From: an uncultured Bacilli bacterium
GTDB lineage: Bacteria; Bacillota_I; Bacilli_A; RF39; UBA660
Reading direction: 5' to 3'
DNA: 22,526 nucleotides
Assembly (NCBI GenBank): GCA_934129945.1
Contig: CAKOXC010000013.1
Location: 1 to 22,526 of the forward strand
Part shown: piece by piece, positions 13,004 through 19,877 of the stretch
How positions within the stretch are numbered: the first letter of the stretch is position 1
How the letters are laid out: each line of letters begins with the position of its first letter
Notes under the pieces: generated by a model
Told to the model about the DNA's origin: nothing
Databases searched by the model: none
Seen by the model: only the letters and a program-made list of their open reading frames with translations
Position numbers and translations under genes: made by a program

Positions 13004-14110
13004 ATGAAAGAAAATATGGAATTAAAAGGTTTAAGCAAATATGCAACAAGTGATGATAGTGCAATAAGATTTAAAGAAGAAAATGATGATGATATAAGAC
13101 CAGCTTTCTTTAGAGATATTGATAGAGTTTTATACTCAACTTCCTATACAAGATATATTGATAAAACCCAAGTTTTTTCTTTTGTTAATAATGATCATAT
13201 TAGTAAAAGAATAATTCATGTTCAATTTGTTAGTAAAATAGCAAGAACAATTGGAAGAGCCTTAGGACTTAATACAGATTTAATTGAAGCAGCAGCACTT
13301 GGACATGATTTAGGACATGTACCTTTCGGACATACAGGCGAAAGAATACTTAATAATATTTCATTAAAACATAATGAAGGTTATTTTAATCATAATATTG
13401 AAAGTGTTAGAATTCTTATGAACCTTGAAAATAATGGGAAAGGGAAAAATATAACCCTTCAAGTATTAGATGCAATTATGTGTCATAATGGAGAATTTGT
13501 TTTAGGAAAATATGAACCTGTAAAGAAAACAAAAGAAGATTTTATTAAAGAATATAAAGAATCTTATACTAATAAAAATAAAGTAAAAGAATTAAGACCG
13601 ATGACTCTAGAAGGCTGTGTTGTAAGAATTAGTGATGTAATAGGGTATATAGGTAAAGATATAGAAGATGCAATTATACTTGGAATAATTAATGAAAATG
13701 ATATACCAGAAGATATTAAGAATACACTTGGTACAACTAACAAAGAAATTATAAATACTATTGTAAATGATATTATTAAAAATAGTATAGATAAGTCATA
13801 CATAAAAATGAGTGAAGAAATATTTAATGCACTTATAAAATTAAAAGAATTTAATTATAAAAATATATATGCAAAAGCAAACACTAAAGAGGAAATAGAA
13901 CAATTTGAACTTATGTTTAATACACTATTTGATATTTATCTTGATGATGTAAAAACAAATAATGAAAATTCACCAATTAATAAAGTTTTTTTAAAAGATA
14001 TGAATGAAGAGTATTTAAAAAATACTTCAGATGCTAGAAAAGTAATAGATTTTATAGCTGGTATGACAGACGATTATTTTATTAATTGTTATAAAAATAC
14101 ATTAGAATAA
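13004..14110 (+). CDS. HD-domain deoxynucleoside triphosphate triphosphohydrolase (dGTPase-like)
   Basis: The protein has 368 aa. The N-terminus has FRDIDRVLYSTSYTRYIDKTQV, matching the FxRDRxRI(L/I)xSxxFRRLxxKTQV opening of dGTPases. The HD metal site follows: His72 in IIHVQFVSKIARTIGR and GHDLGHVPFGHTGE (His101, Asp102), with the later Asp in RISDVIGYIGKDIEDA. These enzymes hydrolyse dNTPs to nucleoside and triphosphate and balance the dNTP pool. GGAGG lies before the start, and it follows the permease by nine bases, so it may be transcribed with the exporter. The length is somewhat shorter than E. coli Dgt, as usual for Gram-positive members. Confidence 0.88.
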   Translation: MKENMELKGLSKYATSDDSAIRFKEENDDDIRPAFFRDIDRVLYSTSYTRYIDKTQVFSFVNNDHISKRIIHVQFVSKIARTIGRALGLNTDLIEAAALGHDLGHVPFGHTGERILNNISLKHNEGYFNHNIESVRILMNLENNGKGKNITLQVLDAIMCHNGEFVLGKYEPVKKTKEDFIKEYKESYTNKNKVKELRPMTLEGCVVRISDVIGYIGKDIEDAIILGIINENDIPEDIKNTLGTTNKEIINTIVNDIIKNSIDKSYIKMSEEIFNALIKLKEFNYKNIYAKANTKEEIEQFELMFNTLFDIYLDDVKTNNENSPINKVFLKDMNEEYLKNTSDARKVIDFIAGMTDDYFINCYKNTLE

Positions 14111-14118
14111 ATATTAAT

Positions 14119-14148
14119 AAAAGCAATGTCAAAATTGACATTGCTTTT
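14119..14148. terminator. Shared bidirectional terminator between convergent operons
   Basis: A near-perfect hairpin, AAAAGCAATGTCAA (14119-14132) with TTGACATTGCTTTT (14135-14148), carries A-runs on one side and T-runs on the other, so it can end both the dGTPase transcript and the minus-strand cluster. It overlaps the stop codon of the minus-strand gene. Confidence 0.85.
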
Positions 14149-14530
14149 AATTTAATCTTGTTGGAGGAAATAATATTAATTTCTTTTGCTTTATAAGTTC
14201 TTGTCTTTCTAAAAACATTTTATATAAATTAGATGCATATAACAAATCATTATCAGATATCTGATTTAAATTAGGTTTTATCAAATATGTGCAATACATA
14301 TAGTCTTTAAAAATTGTATTTTCTATTACACCATTAATTATATTTAATGGATAGATAATATCGCCAGTTTTAAAGTCAATTATTAATTTATCTTTTACTA
14401 AAACTTTTCTAAATGTATCTTCTTTTTTTAAATCTTTATACATTAAATAATTACCATTTATATCATCAAATGCTACAACTTCAGCAATATATATATCGTC
14501 TTTAGTAATAATATAATTTTTATTATTCAT
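14147..14530 (-). CDS. Protein of unknown function, coupled to the metallopeptidase gene
   Basis: The protein has 127 aa from ATG 14530, with GGAGG seven bases upstream on the minus strand; a longer ORF extends up but lacks such a site. The sequence starts MNNKNYIITKDDIYIAEVVAF and contains several Asp/Lys-rich strands, then a helical C-terminus (ASNLYKMFLERQELIKQKK). No motif or family is recognised, and there is no signal peptide or membrane helix. It overlaps the end of the upstream metallopeptidase gene by eight bases, so it is probably translated with it and may be its substrate, inhibitor or partner. Confidence 0.65.
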   Translation of the reverse strand: MNNKNYIITKDDIYIAEVVAFDDINGNYLMYKDLKKEDTFRKVLVKDKLIIDFKTGDIIYPLNIINGVIENTIFKDYMYCTYLIKPNLNQISDNDLLYASNLYKMFLERQELIKQKKLILFPPTRLN

Positions 14531-15584
14531 TAGTACCTCCATTATATCCATATAAATTTTTAGCTAATTTTTTACCATATTTAAAATTTATTATATCTTC
14601 ATAATTTAAGTCATAATCTGAAATAATTTCTTCGAGTGTTGGAATTTTTTTACTGTCATAAAATTTTTTGAAAATAGAATCTATTTTTTCTAAATCATTT
14701 ATCGAATAGAAATAGAAAGCAAATAAAATGCCAATAAAATTGTATAATTTTAATTTAAAATCATCACTTGTAATAGTTTCAAAATCTTGGCTTAAATTTA
14801 AATTTCTCTTAAAGTGATTGATAAAGTATTTTGCTTCATTATAAATATACAAAAAAATTAGATTATATAAAATTTTATTATCACTAGAGCAAATTTTATT
14901 TTCTTTTAACCATTCATAAAAATATAGCTCTAAAGTATAAGTTGGTATCTCATTAAAACAAGAATTAGAAGCGTTAAGTTTATAATAATTTTTTCTTAAA
15001 TTTTGACGACTCATATAGTAAACATGTGTGATTTCATGAGCTAAAGTGATTGGATCCATGATATTATACTGTTGCTCTATAATAATATATGGTGAAAAAC
15101 TTTCAGCGGCTGAAAAATAAGTAACACCGTATGAAATGAAATTATCTGTCATAAAAATTTTATTATCTTTGGAGACTTTTTTTAATAAATTATAAATATC
15201 ATTGTTATAATGTTTTAAAAAGTCAAGAGTAATATTTACGGCTTCTTTTTCTTTAATCATATTTTTAAATTCTACGGGATAAAAATTATAGCAATTTAAA
15301 GCCTCAGCAATACTAATCGCTGCCCATTTAATAAAGTCTTTATTTTTTATAAATAGTTTAAAAAAATTATCATTGAGGATCTTTTCTATATTTTTATATT
15401 TTTTATAAGATATAAAATCATAATTATTTATTTGATCATCAAAAATATCAAAAAAATTACATAAATCATCCAAAAGACTTAAATCTATTAAATTATAGAC
15501 ATATGTTGATTTATTCTTATTTTGTTTTAGTTTGCCTAGAACTGTATTAATATCTTTTTTAATAATTCTTTCAATATCATCCAT
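14523..15584 (-). CDS. M3-like zinc metallopeptidase, shortened form
   Basis: The protein has 353 aa. HEITHVYY (His183, Glu184, His187) is a gluzincin HExxH motif. FNEIPTYTLEL begins 27 residues downstream, with Glu212 as the likely third zinc ligand. That spacing and the NE-(I/L)-P-(S/T)-xxxE form match oligoendopeptidase F/M3 enzymes. Those are usually about 550-680 aa, so this protein keeps only the core helical bowl or is a diverged minimal member. It has no signal peptide, which suggests cytosolic cleavage of peptides. CAGGTGG before the ATG supports the start. It leads a two-gene unit with the unknown gene at 14147. Low G+C and high Asn/Lys/Ile are like its neighbours. Confidence 0.65.
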   Translation of the reverse strand: MDDIERIIKKDINTVLGKLKQNKNKSTYVYNLIDLSLLDDLCNFFDIFDDQINNYDFISYKKYKNIEKILNDNFFKLFIKNKDFIKWAAISIAEALNCYNFYPVEFKNMIKEKEAVNITLDFLKHYNNDIYNLLKKVSKDNKIFMTDNFISYGVTYFSAAESFSPYIIIEQQYNIMDPITLAHEITHVYYMSRQNLRKNYYKLNASNSCFNEIPTYTLELYFYEWLKENKICSSDNKILYNLIFLYIYNEAKYFINHFKRNLNLSQDFETITSDDFKLKLYNFIGILFAFYFYSINDLEKIDSIFKKFYDSKKIPTLEEIISDYDLNYEDIINFKYGKKLAKNLYGYNGGTNE

Positions 15585-15617
15585 AAAACCACCTGTAAGA
15601 ATATTTTAAAATAATTC

Positions 15618-15995
15618 TTAGTTAAAAGCAAGCTCAGTATCAATATTGTCATCAAATATAGCTATTAATAAAAAAATAATACCACTTATTAAAATTAATG
15701 TTGAACCGGTGAGCGAAGCATTAGTTAAAATAACCTTTTTAGGTGAATCATAAATATTTAATTTTTTTACATCTTCATAACTATCTAAAGTAAAATATAA
15801 ATAGACAATTATTAGAATAGAGAATATTAAAATCATAATCGACTGATAATCTTGCTTACTTTTTGAATTATTAGTAATTATATAATCTTTTTCTTTACTA
15901 TTAGCAATCCAACTAAAAAATATTATGACTATATAGATTACCCATATATAATTTTCAATCTTAATATCTTTTAGTCTGTCTAATTTATCATTCAT
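15618..15995 (-). CDS. Small integral membrane protein of unknown function
   Basis: The protein has 125 aa with about three predicted transmembrane helices: near 18-32 (IWVIYIVIIFFSWIA), 52-68 (MILIFSILIIVYLYF) and 97-113 (LILISGIIFLLIAIF). Between the last two is DSYEDVKKLNIYDSPKKVILTNASL, which looks like a conserved loop. No named family is assigned. There is no Shine-Dalgarno before the ATG. Two overlapping TATAAT-like elements lie 5-16 bases upstream on the minus strand, so its mRNA could be nearly leaderless, or the gene may depend on read-through from the acetyltransferase gene 36 bases upstream. Confidence 0.6.
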   Translation of the reverse strand: MNDKLDRLKDIKIENYIWVIYIVIIFFSWIANSKEKDYIITNNSKSKQDYQSIMILIFSILIIVYLYFTLDSYEDVKKLNIYDSPKKVILTNASLTGSTLILISGIIFLLIAIFDDNIDTELAFN

Positions 15996-16031
15996 AATAC
16001 ATTATATTATAAAAATAAAAAAACTGTTTAA

Positions 16032-16607
16032 TTATTTAATTTGATTAGCTCTATTTTTTAAAACTTTTATTAATTTGTTATGAAGTTGACGTTCTATTGG
16101 TTCTTTTTTACTATTTGTTAGTGTTCCATTAAAACAAAATTCTTTTGTTTTGTTATTATATAAATTCGAAACTATTTCAGTTAATTCCCAATTATATTTG
16201 ATAATAAATGGTTTAAACATTTCTAATTTATAATCTGTTAGTGTTATAAAAGGTTTAGTAGTACCTAGCCATTTTATTGATTCTTCAATCATTTTAGTAC
16301 CAATACCCATATTTCTATATTTATCTAAAACGTATAAAGTACATATTTTTTGTTCCTTATCATTTCTTTTTAAACAAGCCATTGAAATTATTTCATCTTT
16401 ATTTTGGGGATTTCTAACAAACAGTATGTTTCGGTCATCACGACTTATAGTATCAGGCAATTGCTTTGTGAAATACCAATTTTTATATTTTGTGTAATCC
16501 TCACAATTAAAATTTGTTATCATATATATATTATTAGCAAGTTTTGTGAATTCTTCTTCAGTTATTGTTCCTATATATTTTTTTAAACTTTCAATATTTA
16601 TCATCAT
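16032..16607 (-). CDS. GNAT-family N-acetyltransferase
   Basis: The protein has 191 aa. The acetyl-CoA binding loop YRNMGIGTKMIEESIKWL (pattern R/Q-x-x-G-x-G/A) follows the strand ICTLYVLDKY, the core of a GNAT fold. FVRNPQNKDEIISMACLKR upstream is the beta2-beta3 hairpin, and the C-terminal part has the FKPFIIKYNWEL segment. The first about 50 residues (ITEEEFTKLANNIY...FTKQLPD) are an extra helical region. The substrate cannot be inferred. Two adjacent ATGs (16607, 16604) follow GAGGG on the minus strand; the first is used here. It heads the minus-strand group with the membrane protein. Confidence 0.78.
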   Translation of the reverse strand: MMINIESLKKYIGTITEEEFTKLANNIYMITNFNCEDYTKYKNWYFTKQLPDTISRDDRNILFVRNPQNKDEIISMACLKRNDKEQKICTLYVLDKYRNMGIGTKMIEESIKWLGTTKPFITLTDYKLEMFKPFIIKYNWELTEIVSNLYNNKTKEFCFNGTLTNSKKEPIERQLHNKLIKVLKNRANQIK

Positions 16608-16660
16608 AATATTCCCTCGAAAATTGCTTTTTACATTATAAATTATTTGTAATTATATAT

Positions 16661-16684
16661 AAAAAACGGCATTTTAAGCCGTTT
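16661..16684 (-). terminator. Terminator directly downstream of the tRNA-Met fragment
   Basis: AAACGGC (16664-16670) pairs with GCCGTTT (16678-16684). On the minus strand this is followed by a T-run (complement of 16661-16666). It sits 11 bases past the tRNA-like 3' end, where a native tRNA terminator would be. Confidence 0.7.
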
Positions 16685-16695
16685 AATTATTAAAT

Positions 16696-16740
16696 TGGTA
16701 GCGACGGAGAGATTCGAACTCACGACCTACCGGGTATGAA
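16696..16740 (-). pseudogene. 3' half of a tRNA-Met gene (attachment-site-like remnant)
   Basis: The 45 bases read on the minus strand from TTCATACCCG (anticodon CAT and the 3' side of its stem) through a variable loop and T arm (GAGTTCGAATC) to an encoded ACCA end. They match the intact tRNA-Met at 17538-17614 at 38 of 45 positions. Upstream of the anticodon loop the sequence stops being tRNA-like. The breakpoint in the anticodon loop and the retained 3' end are typical of integrase attachment sites in tRNA genes. The acceptor 3' strand CGTCGCT would not pair fully with the intact gene's GGCGAGG, so it comes from a different or drifted tRNA-Met gene. Confidence 0.75.
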
Positions 16741-16909
16741 AAATAAGCTCTAAATTAAATTACCGTTTATTTTTTACCGTTTCCCTTATTAAATAAGGCT
16801 TCGCTCCGATATATGTTATAAAATAAAATATAAGTAAATTCAAATAAATATAAATAATTTTATATAAAAATTCCCTAAAATTTCCCTGAATATTTTTTAA
16901 GCATTAAAT
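16741..16909. other. Non-coding region with short repeats resembling integrase arm sites
   Basis: No gene is seen. TTACCGTTT occurs twice, at 16760-16768 and 16774-16782. TTCCCT occurs three times (within 16780-16786, 16870-16876 and 16881-16887). CCTTATT-A-AATAAGG is a perfect 7-1-7 palindrome at 16784-16798. Short direct repeats next to a tRNA 3' fragment are what the arm sites of a tyrosine-recombinase element look like, but no integrase gene is present. Confidence 0.4.
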
Positions 16910-17395
16910 TTATTTTCTTTCTTTTTTTATATATTCAATGTTAAACTCATCTAAATCGCTTATTTTAATTGTACCATCTTCTAGTGAAGATTTTAATCCC
17001 TCTTGATATTCGTTAGGGGCATAAATTACTTTAATATATTGACTCTTTTGACAAGGTAAGTAATAAATATATTCATCATCTTTATAAATTTCTTCTAAAG
17101 CAGAAGCACAAGTAAAGTTTTCGTTATTTTTACTACTATCAACAATGACAAATTCTTTTTCAATATCATATTTTGAATTATTAAAAACAGTAATATTAAA
17201 TATCTTTATTATAACTCCTTTTTTATAACCCATACGAATATCATCTATTGAATAAATACTATTAACTTTTGATATTGAATAAGTTAAAGATTTCCACTCA
17301 ACTGTACCACCATCTTTTAGTTTAAAAGGTATAGGTATTAACAAAATCAATAATATTATAATAATCACAATTTTAGCAATTTTTTTACTTTTCAT
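16910..17395 (-). CDS. Membrane-anchored protein of unknown function
   Basis: The protein has 161 aa. A Lys-rich start and one hydrophobic helix (IAKIVIIIILLILLIPIP, residues 6-23) are followed by FKLKDGGTVEWKSLTYSISKV, a segment I associate with a common uncharacterised firmicute extracellular domain (KDGGTxExxxLxYxV). A second part contains two cysteines (CASALEE and YLPCQKSQYIKVIY) that could form a disulfide, and ends ISDLDEFNIEYIKK. It is probably a signal-anchored extracellular protein. It lies alone between the tRNA-Met fragment and the intact tRNA-Met, so it could be cargo of a decayed integrative element. AAAGGA lies upstream of the chosen ATG. Confidence 0.62.
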   Translation of the reverse strand: MKSKKIAKIVIIIILLILLIPIPFKLKDGGTVEWKSLTYSISKVNSIYSIDDIRMGYKKGVIIKIFNITVFNNSKYDIEKEFVIVDSSKNNENFTCASALEEIYKDDEYIYYLPCQKSQYIKVIYAPNEYQEGLKSSLEDGTIKISDLDEFNIEYIKKERK

Positions 17396-17537
17396 TTTTC
17401 ATATCCTTTCCACAAACTATCTTTGTTAATAATATTATACCATATTATTGATAAAAATAGTAATACAATGGTATTGATATGTCAAATAAGATTAAAATGT
17501 ATAAAAAAAATAGATATTTCTATCTATTATTACTCAT

Positions 17538-17614
17538 ATTGGTAGCGAGGGAGGGACTCGAACCCCCGACATATCGGGTATGAACCGATCATTCTAGCCA
17601 GCTGAATTACCTCG
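17538..17614 (-). tRNA. tRNA-Met (elongator, anticodon CAT)
   Basis: The gene is 77 nt on the minus strand. The acceptor GGCGAGG pairs with CCTCGCT (first pair G-T), the anticodon stem is ATCGG/CCGAT around TTCATAC, the T arm is GGGGGTTCGAGTCCC-like, and the 3' end is ACCA. It lacks the three G-C pairs of the initiator anticodon stem and closely follows the Bacillus elongator tRNA-Met in layout, including the GCTACCA end. Confidence 0.93.
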
Positions 17615-17636
17615 CCATTTCTTTTAGTGCAAAATT

Positions 17637-17665
17637 ATTATAACAAATCATTTTGAATTTGACAA
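17637..17665 (-). promoter_or_regulatory. Promoter of tRNA-Met
   Basis: On the minus strand, TTGTCA (17665-17660) is followed after 17 bp by a perfect TATAAT (17642-17637), 22 bases before the tRNA 5' end. The same DNA on the plus strand contains TTGACA (17659-17664), which could serve the divergent thioredoxin-like gene, so the two -35 elements overlap almost completely. Confidence 0.75.
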
Positions 17666-17733
17666 CAAAAAATAAAAAATAATTGTAATATTTTAAGAAA
17701 TGTTTTAAAATTAATTAAACGGAGTGAAAAATT

Positions 17734-18465
17734 ATGGAAAAAAATCAAAAAATATTACTTGCAATTATAGGATTATTGATTATTCTTGCGGTTGTTATAG
17801 GGGTATTAGCTTTTCAAAAACAAAAAAATAAACCAGTAGAAAAATTAAACAAGTTTAAAGAAGAATATGAATCATTAAATGGAGTAGTAAATGATAAAGG
17901 ATATACATATCCTACCGTAAATATTGATGCTGATAATCCAGTAGTATATTCTACTGAAGAAGAAGTATTGGAAATACTTAAAAATGGTACAGGTGTTATT
18001 TATTTTGGCTTCCCAACATGTCCTTGGTGTCGTAATGCGGTAACACCACTAGTCTCTGCAGCAGAATCAGTTGGACTTGATAAAGTCTATTATCTAAATA
18101 TAATGGATATTAGAGATTCATTAAGTGTTAATGATGCTGGTGAAATAGTTGTAGAAAAAGAAGGAACAAAAAATTATAAAAAAATATTAAAAGCTCTTAA
18201 AACAATTTTAAATGATTACTATGTAGAAGATGCTTTAGGCAACAAAATAAATACTAATGAAAAAAGACTTTATGTTCCAACCGTAGTAGTTATTAAAAAC
18301 GGAAAAATTATAGATTATCATATGGATACAGTTGATTCTCATGTTGAGGCTGGAAATGGCTATGCTGAACTGACAAAAGAACAAAGAGAAGAATTATTTA
18401 ATATTTATAGTAGTATGTTTTCTAAAATAACAGATTCTTCTTGTAATGAAGATTCAAGATGTTAA
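17734..18465 (+). CDS. Membrane-anchored thioredoxin-like protein (CPWC)
   Basis: The protein has 243 aa. An N-terminal signal anchor (residues 7-27) places the rest outside. A thioredoxin-like domain starts near residue 65. VIYFGFPTCPWCRNAV carries the CPWC redox pair (Cys96, Cys99), and YVPTVVVIKNGKII has the cis-proline (Pro182) and the following strand. An insertion of about 35 residues between them (DIRDSL...KNYKKILKALKTIL) resembles bacteriocin-accessory-like thioredoxins. Two extra cysteines close the C-terminus (SSCNEDSRC). The likely role is disulfide reduction or exchange on exported proteins. It is upstream of a TasA-headed surface protein and may serve it, but a terminator separates the two. 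Confidence 0.82.
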   Translation: MEKNQKILLAIIGLLIILAVVIGVLAFQKQKNKPVEKLNKFKEEYESLNGVVNDKGYTYPTVNIDADNPVVYSTEEEVLEILKNGTGVIYFGFPTCPWCRNAVTPLVSAAESVGLDKVYYLNIMDIRDSLSVNDAGEIVVEKEGTKNYKKILKALKTILNDYYVEDALGNKINTNEKRLYVPTVVVIKNGKIIDYHMDTVDSHVEAGNGYAELTKEQREELFNIYSSMFSKITDSSCNEDSRC

Positions 18466-18474
18466 TTGACAAAG

Positions 18475-18499
18475 AAGTTTACATTTGTAAGCTTTTTTT
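18475..18499 (+). terminator. Intrinsic terminator after the thioredoxin-like gene
   Basis: AAGTTTAC (18475-18482) pairs with GTAAGCTT (18487-18494), one T-G pair, loop ATTT, and T continues to 18499. Confidence 0.82.
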
Positions 18500-18500
18500 G

Positions 18501-18530
18501 TTGCATAAAATACTATCTATAAACTATAAT
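18501..18530 (+). promoter_or_regulatory. Promoter of the second TasA-headed gene
   Basis: TTGCAT (18501-18506) and TATAAT (18525-18530) are 18 bp apart, followed by GAAGGTGAT before the ATG at 18556. It does not resemble the promoter shared by repeat copies 2 and 3. Confidence 0.5.
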
Positions 18531-18555
18531 TATTTTAAGATGAGAAGGTGATATC

Positions 18556-19812
18556 ATGTTAAGAAAAATATTACTTATAATTGATAGTATATTTCTAGTA
18601 ATTGCAGTAGCAGTCGGAATTGATTACACTTATTACATTGCTAATATAAAATATGTAAATCACAATGAAACTGTCATATTGTCTGATATCATTAATTTAA
18701 ATATTGAAGATAAAAATATTGTATATGAAGTTACTAAAGACTCAGAATATAAATTTAATGTAGAAAATTTAAGCGATAAAGTGACTTCATATAATCTACT
18801 GTTTAGTAATGTTGAAAATGAATTTGATGCAAATTTAATTTATGAATTATACGAAAATGATAAACTTAGTGTAAGTAAAACAGTTGCTCCAAAAAGTGGA
18901 GGCAATAGTTATATCAAATTAAATATTAATATTAAACCAGGAGAAAAGAAATATTATACTTTAAAATTTGATACATTAAATGCTGAAGAAGTTGATAATA
19001 AAAAATTTCAAGCTACTTTAAATATTGATTCTTTAAAAATAAATGATTCAATTAAAACAGCTTCTAATTATTTACTTGCTTTTAATCAAATAGGTAGTGA
19101 AGAAGATAATGGCCTATTTGAAAGTAAAGACACAAATACTGGAAGTTCATATTATTTCAAAGGTAATGTTATAAATAACTATGTTTCTATAAATAATGAA
19201 TTATATAGAATTTTAAGGATTAATGAAAATGGTAATATTAGAATAATAAAAGATACCAATTTATCTATTAATACGCAATTTAATACGGAAAGCAAATTAG
19301 AAAATTCATATGATTATAAGAATTCCAATGTTGCTAATTATTTAAACAGTTATTATGAAAGTAATTTAAAAAATATAGATAATTTAATAGCTGAAGATGA
19401 TTATTGTAATGAAGTTCATGCCGTAAAAAGTGATAATTATAAAGTAAGTGATACAAATATAAATTATAATGAGTATACACCTAGTTTAAAATGTAGTAAC
19501 CCTTTGAAATTAAAGATTGGTTTAATTTCATATGATGAAACAGTACTTGCTGGTGTAACTTATAATAGCAGTTATGGAAGTAATAATTATTTACTGAATG
19601 GTTTAAATAAAAATACATGGACTATATCACCAGCTGGTAGTTATTCTTACACAAATGATAGATATGCTTGGAAAATAACTGATAATAAATCAATTACAGA
19701 GACTTTAGTTACTAATAATATAACATCTGTAAGACCAGTGATTAATTTAAAAGCTACTTTAAATATAACTGGAAATGGAACAATTGATGACCCATATATA
19801 TTTAGTGAATAA
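18556..19812 (+). CDS. Exported protein with TasA/camelysin-like head and a DUF6273-like C-terminal domain
   Basis: The protein has 418 aa. The signal segment (about residues 4-22, ending DYTYYIA) is followed by a beta-rich domain to about residue 155 that parallels the head of the 2111 gene: YKFNVENLSDKVTSYNLLFSNVENEFDANLIYEL against the same pattern there. The C-terminal about 240 residues contain YFKGNVINNYVSINNELYRILRIN, YLLNGLNKNTWTISPAG and SVRPVINLKA, ending GNGTIDDPYIF. That is the layout of a common uncharacterised gut-firmicute C-lectin-like domain. Unlike the 2111 protein its 3' end keeps the usual AT-rich codons, so there is no sign of a DGR variable repeat. It is probably a surface or matrix protein. 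Two cysteines (DDYCNE and LKCSN) could pair. Confidence 0.72.
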   Translation: MLRKILLIIDSIFLVIAVAVGIDYTYYIANIKYVNHNETVILSDIINLNIEDKNIVYEVTKDSEYKFNVENLSDKVTSYNLLFSNVENEFDANLIYELYENDKLSVSKTVAPKSGGNSYIKLNINIKPGEKKYYTLKFDTLNAEEVDNKKFQATLNIDSLKINDSIKTASNYLLAFNQIGSEEDNGLFESKDTNTGSSYYFKGNVINNYVSINNELYRILRINENGNIRIIKDTNLSINTQFNTESKLENSYDYKNSNVANYLNSYYESNLKNIDNLIAEDDYCNEVHAVKSDNYKVSDTNINYNEYTPSLKCSNPLKLKIGLISYDETVLAGVTYNSSYGSNNYLLNGLNKNTWTISPAGSYSYTNDRYAWKITDNKSITETLVTNNITSVRPVINLKATLNITGNGTIDDPYIFSE

Positions 19813-19816
19813 TTAC

Positions 19817-19844
19817 GAGGAAAAACATTGTTTTTTCTTTTTTT
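19817..19844 (+). terminator. Terminator between the TasA-headed gene and dnaB
   Basis: GAGGAAAAAC (19817-19826) pairs with GTTTTTTCTT (19830-19839), two G-T pairs, with a three-base ATT loop, followed by T to 19844. Confidence 0.6.
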
Positions 19845-19856
19845 CTCTTTTATAAT
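19828..19856 (+). promoter_or_regulatory. Promoter of dnaB-dnaI
   Basis: TTGTTT (19828-19833) and a perfect TATAAT (19851-19856) are 17 bp apart. The -35 lies inside the preceding terminator stem. Confidence 0.5.
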
Positions 19857-19877
19857 AAGTAGTACAGGGTGATTCAA

